The position numbers and the translations under genes were made by a program. Positions 63,041 to 64,000 of a stretch of 64,000 bases of DNA are shown here, piece after piece (the stretch's first letter is position 1; each line of letters starts with the position of its first letter). The stretch is from the NCBI GenBank assembly GCA_020354625.1, contig CP070651.1, positions 1,561,519-1,625,518 on the forward strand, written 5' to 3'. Source of the stretch: Trueperaceae bacterium. Its GTDB lineage: Bacteria; Deinococcota; Deinococci; Deinococcales; Trueperaceae. Under the pieces are notes generated by a model, which was not told the DNA's origin, ran no database searches, and was given only the letters and a program-made list of their open reading frames with translations.

Positions 63041-64000
63041 ATGGAGTATCGAACCTTAGGTGGCACCGGGGTCAAGATCGCCCCTTTGGCTCTTGGGACA
63101 GCTAATTTTGCCGATCCAACGCCAGAAGACGAAGCTGGGCGGATCGTCGACGCCGCTATCGAGGCCGGCATCAACCTCATCGATACGGCCGACGCCTACG
63201 CAGCCGGTGAAAGCGAGCGGTTCTTGGGGAAGGCGCTCAAGCGAAACGGGATGCGAGAGCGCGTGTTGGTTGCCACCAAGGCGCACTATCCGACAGGGGC
63301 GGGGCCGAACGATCAGGGAAATACCCGCTTGCACCTCATCAAGGCTTGTCAGGCGTCTTTATCACGTTTGCAGGTCGATACCATCGATCTCTACCAACTG
63401 CACAGGCACGATCCGAACACGCCCGTAGAGGAGACGCTCGCTGCCCTAACCGATCTTGTCCGGTGGGGAATGGTGCGCTACATCGGTTGTTCGACCCACC
63501 CGGCTTGGCGGGTACAGCAAGCCCTGATGGTGAGCGAGCTCAAGGGTTATGTGCGCTTTGTCAGCGAACAACCGCCTTATAATTTGCTGGATCGCCGTAT
63601 CGAGAACGAGCTCGTACCTCTGTGCCAGGAAAACGGTTTGGGGCTCATGCCCTGGTCACCGATGGCCATGGGGATCTTGGCTGGTCGCTACTCTGAGCAG
63701 GATGGTTTCCCCGCGCAGTCGAGGGCAGCGCTGCGTGGGGGCATCTATGCCGACCGCGTCACGCCGCGAGGGATCGCCGTCGGAGACGCTTTTGTGAAGC
63801 TCGCGGCTGAGGTGGGTATTTCGGCGGCGCAGCTCGCCAACCTCTGGGTCAAGGACCAACCGGGCATTACCGCCCCGCTGATCGGTCCCAGAACCGTTGA
63901 ACAACTCGAGCACCTTCTCCCGGTACTCGAGATGACACTCGATCCCGAGGTGGCCGAGGCGTGTGATGTGTTGGTGCCTCCGGGTAGTGTGGTGGCCAAC
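63041..64000 (+). CDS. Aldo/keto reductase (partial, runs off the window)
   Basis: An open frame of 320 codons with no stop before the window end. It begins [19 protein letters not shown], and shows the AKR tetrad in [23 protein letters not shown] and LYQLHRHD, then the cofactor segment [11 protein letters not shown] and [11 protein letters not shown]. The full protein is probably 325-345 residues, so only a short tail is missing. It has a GGGAGA site upstream and its own promoter. The substrate, likely a small aldehyde or keto sugar, is unknown. Confidence 0.92.
   Translation, partial: MEYRTLGGTGVKIAPLALGTANFADPTPEDEAGRIVDAAIEAGINLIDTADAYAAGESERFLGKALKRNGMRERVLVATKAHYPTGAGPNDQGNTRLHLIKACQASLSRLQVDTIDLYQLHRHDPNTPVEETLAALTDLVRWGMVRYIGCSTHPAWRVQQALMVSELKGYVRFVSEQPPYNLLDRRIENELVPLCQENGLGLMPWSPMAMGILAGRYSEQDGFPAQSRAALRGGIYADRVTPRGIAVGDAFVKLAAEVGISAAQLANLWVKDQPGITAPLIGPRTVEQLEHLLPVLEMTLDPEVAEACDVLVPPGSVVAN

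Overview
The window most likely comes from a diderm, GC-rich bacterium of the Deinococcota, perhaps close to Truepera/Trueperaceae. The clearest marker is a one-piece tmRNA whose tag ends GNDNFALAA, very like the tag I recall for Deinococcus radiodurans (GNQNYALAA). Several genes also have an extended -10 hexamer of the TAnnnT type placed 6-7 nt before the start codon (leaderless), a habit well known in Deinococcus. The taxonomic call is an inference; there is no rRNA here. A pyruvate:ferredoxin oxidoreductase, sugar/polyol and peptide-type ABC importers and many hydrolases suggest a heterotroph with some fermentative or micro-oxic capacity.

Layout. 0.1-6.9 kb (minus): a tight five-gene operon reading serine-palmitoyltransferase-like enzyme, GNAT/YghO-like protein (candidate bacterial ceramide synthase), flippase-like LPG_synthase_TM membrane protein, FtsX/MacB-type permease and its ATPase; together they look like a sphingolipid synthesis and export module. 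7.1-8.9 kb: a GNAT enzyme and a DegT-type aminotransferase. 9.0-11.9 kb: a SAM-I riboswitch followed by metY-metX for methionine synthesis. 11.9-15.2 kb: a nucleoside/BMP-type ABC ATPase (leaderless), tmRNA, and an orphan MalK-type ATPase. 15.2-23.2 kb: ABC-F ATPase, FAH hydrolase, MBL hydrolase, a degenerate PGI/PMI-like protein, a small membrane protein, a lipoprotein and dxs; then tRNA-Phe.

23.6-25.5 kb (minus): a sulfur module (rhodanese, Tat-exported beta-propeller, YedE-TusA) in which two adjacent genes look internally deleted. 25.7-31.6 kb (minus): PFOR, a translationally coupled DHODH-like flavoprotein and an M20 amidohydrolase. A 590-bp divergent spacer with a MITE-like element separates them from ppdK and two universal stress proteins (32.2-36.1 kb). 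tRNA-Thr and a sorbitol/mannitol-type ABC importer without its own ATPase follow (36.3-39.8 kb).

40.5-43.9 kb: exported proteins (YVTN beta-propeller; cytochrome c fused to a cupredoxin fold lacking its copper cysteine; DUF4384/PEGA protein). 44.1-64 kb (plus, many genes overlapping by 1-8 nt): a long catabolic cluster with two oligopeptide-type substrate-binding proteins and two permease pairs but no ATPases, three short-chain dehydrogenases, two amidohydrolases, two M20 peptidases, an AstE-like deacylase, a VOC protein, a normal aminotransferase preceded by a truncated paralogue lacking the PLP lysine, and an aldo/keto reductase cut by the window end. It appears to import and dismantle an N-acylated, amino-acid-like or cyclic-amide compound that I cannot identify. 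No CRISPR array, intact transposase or rRNA was seen.
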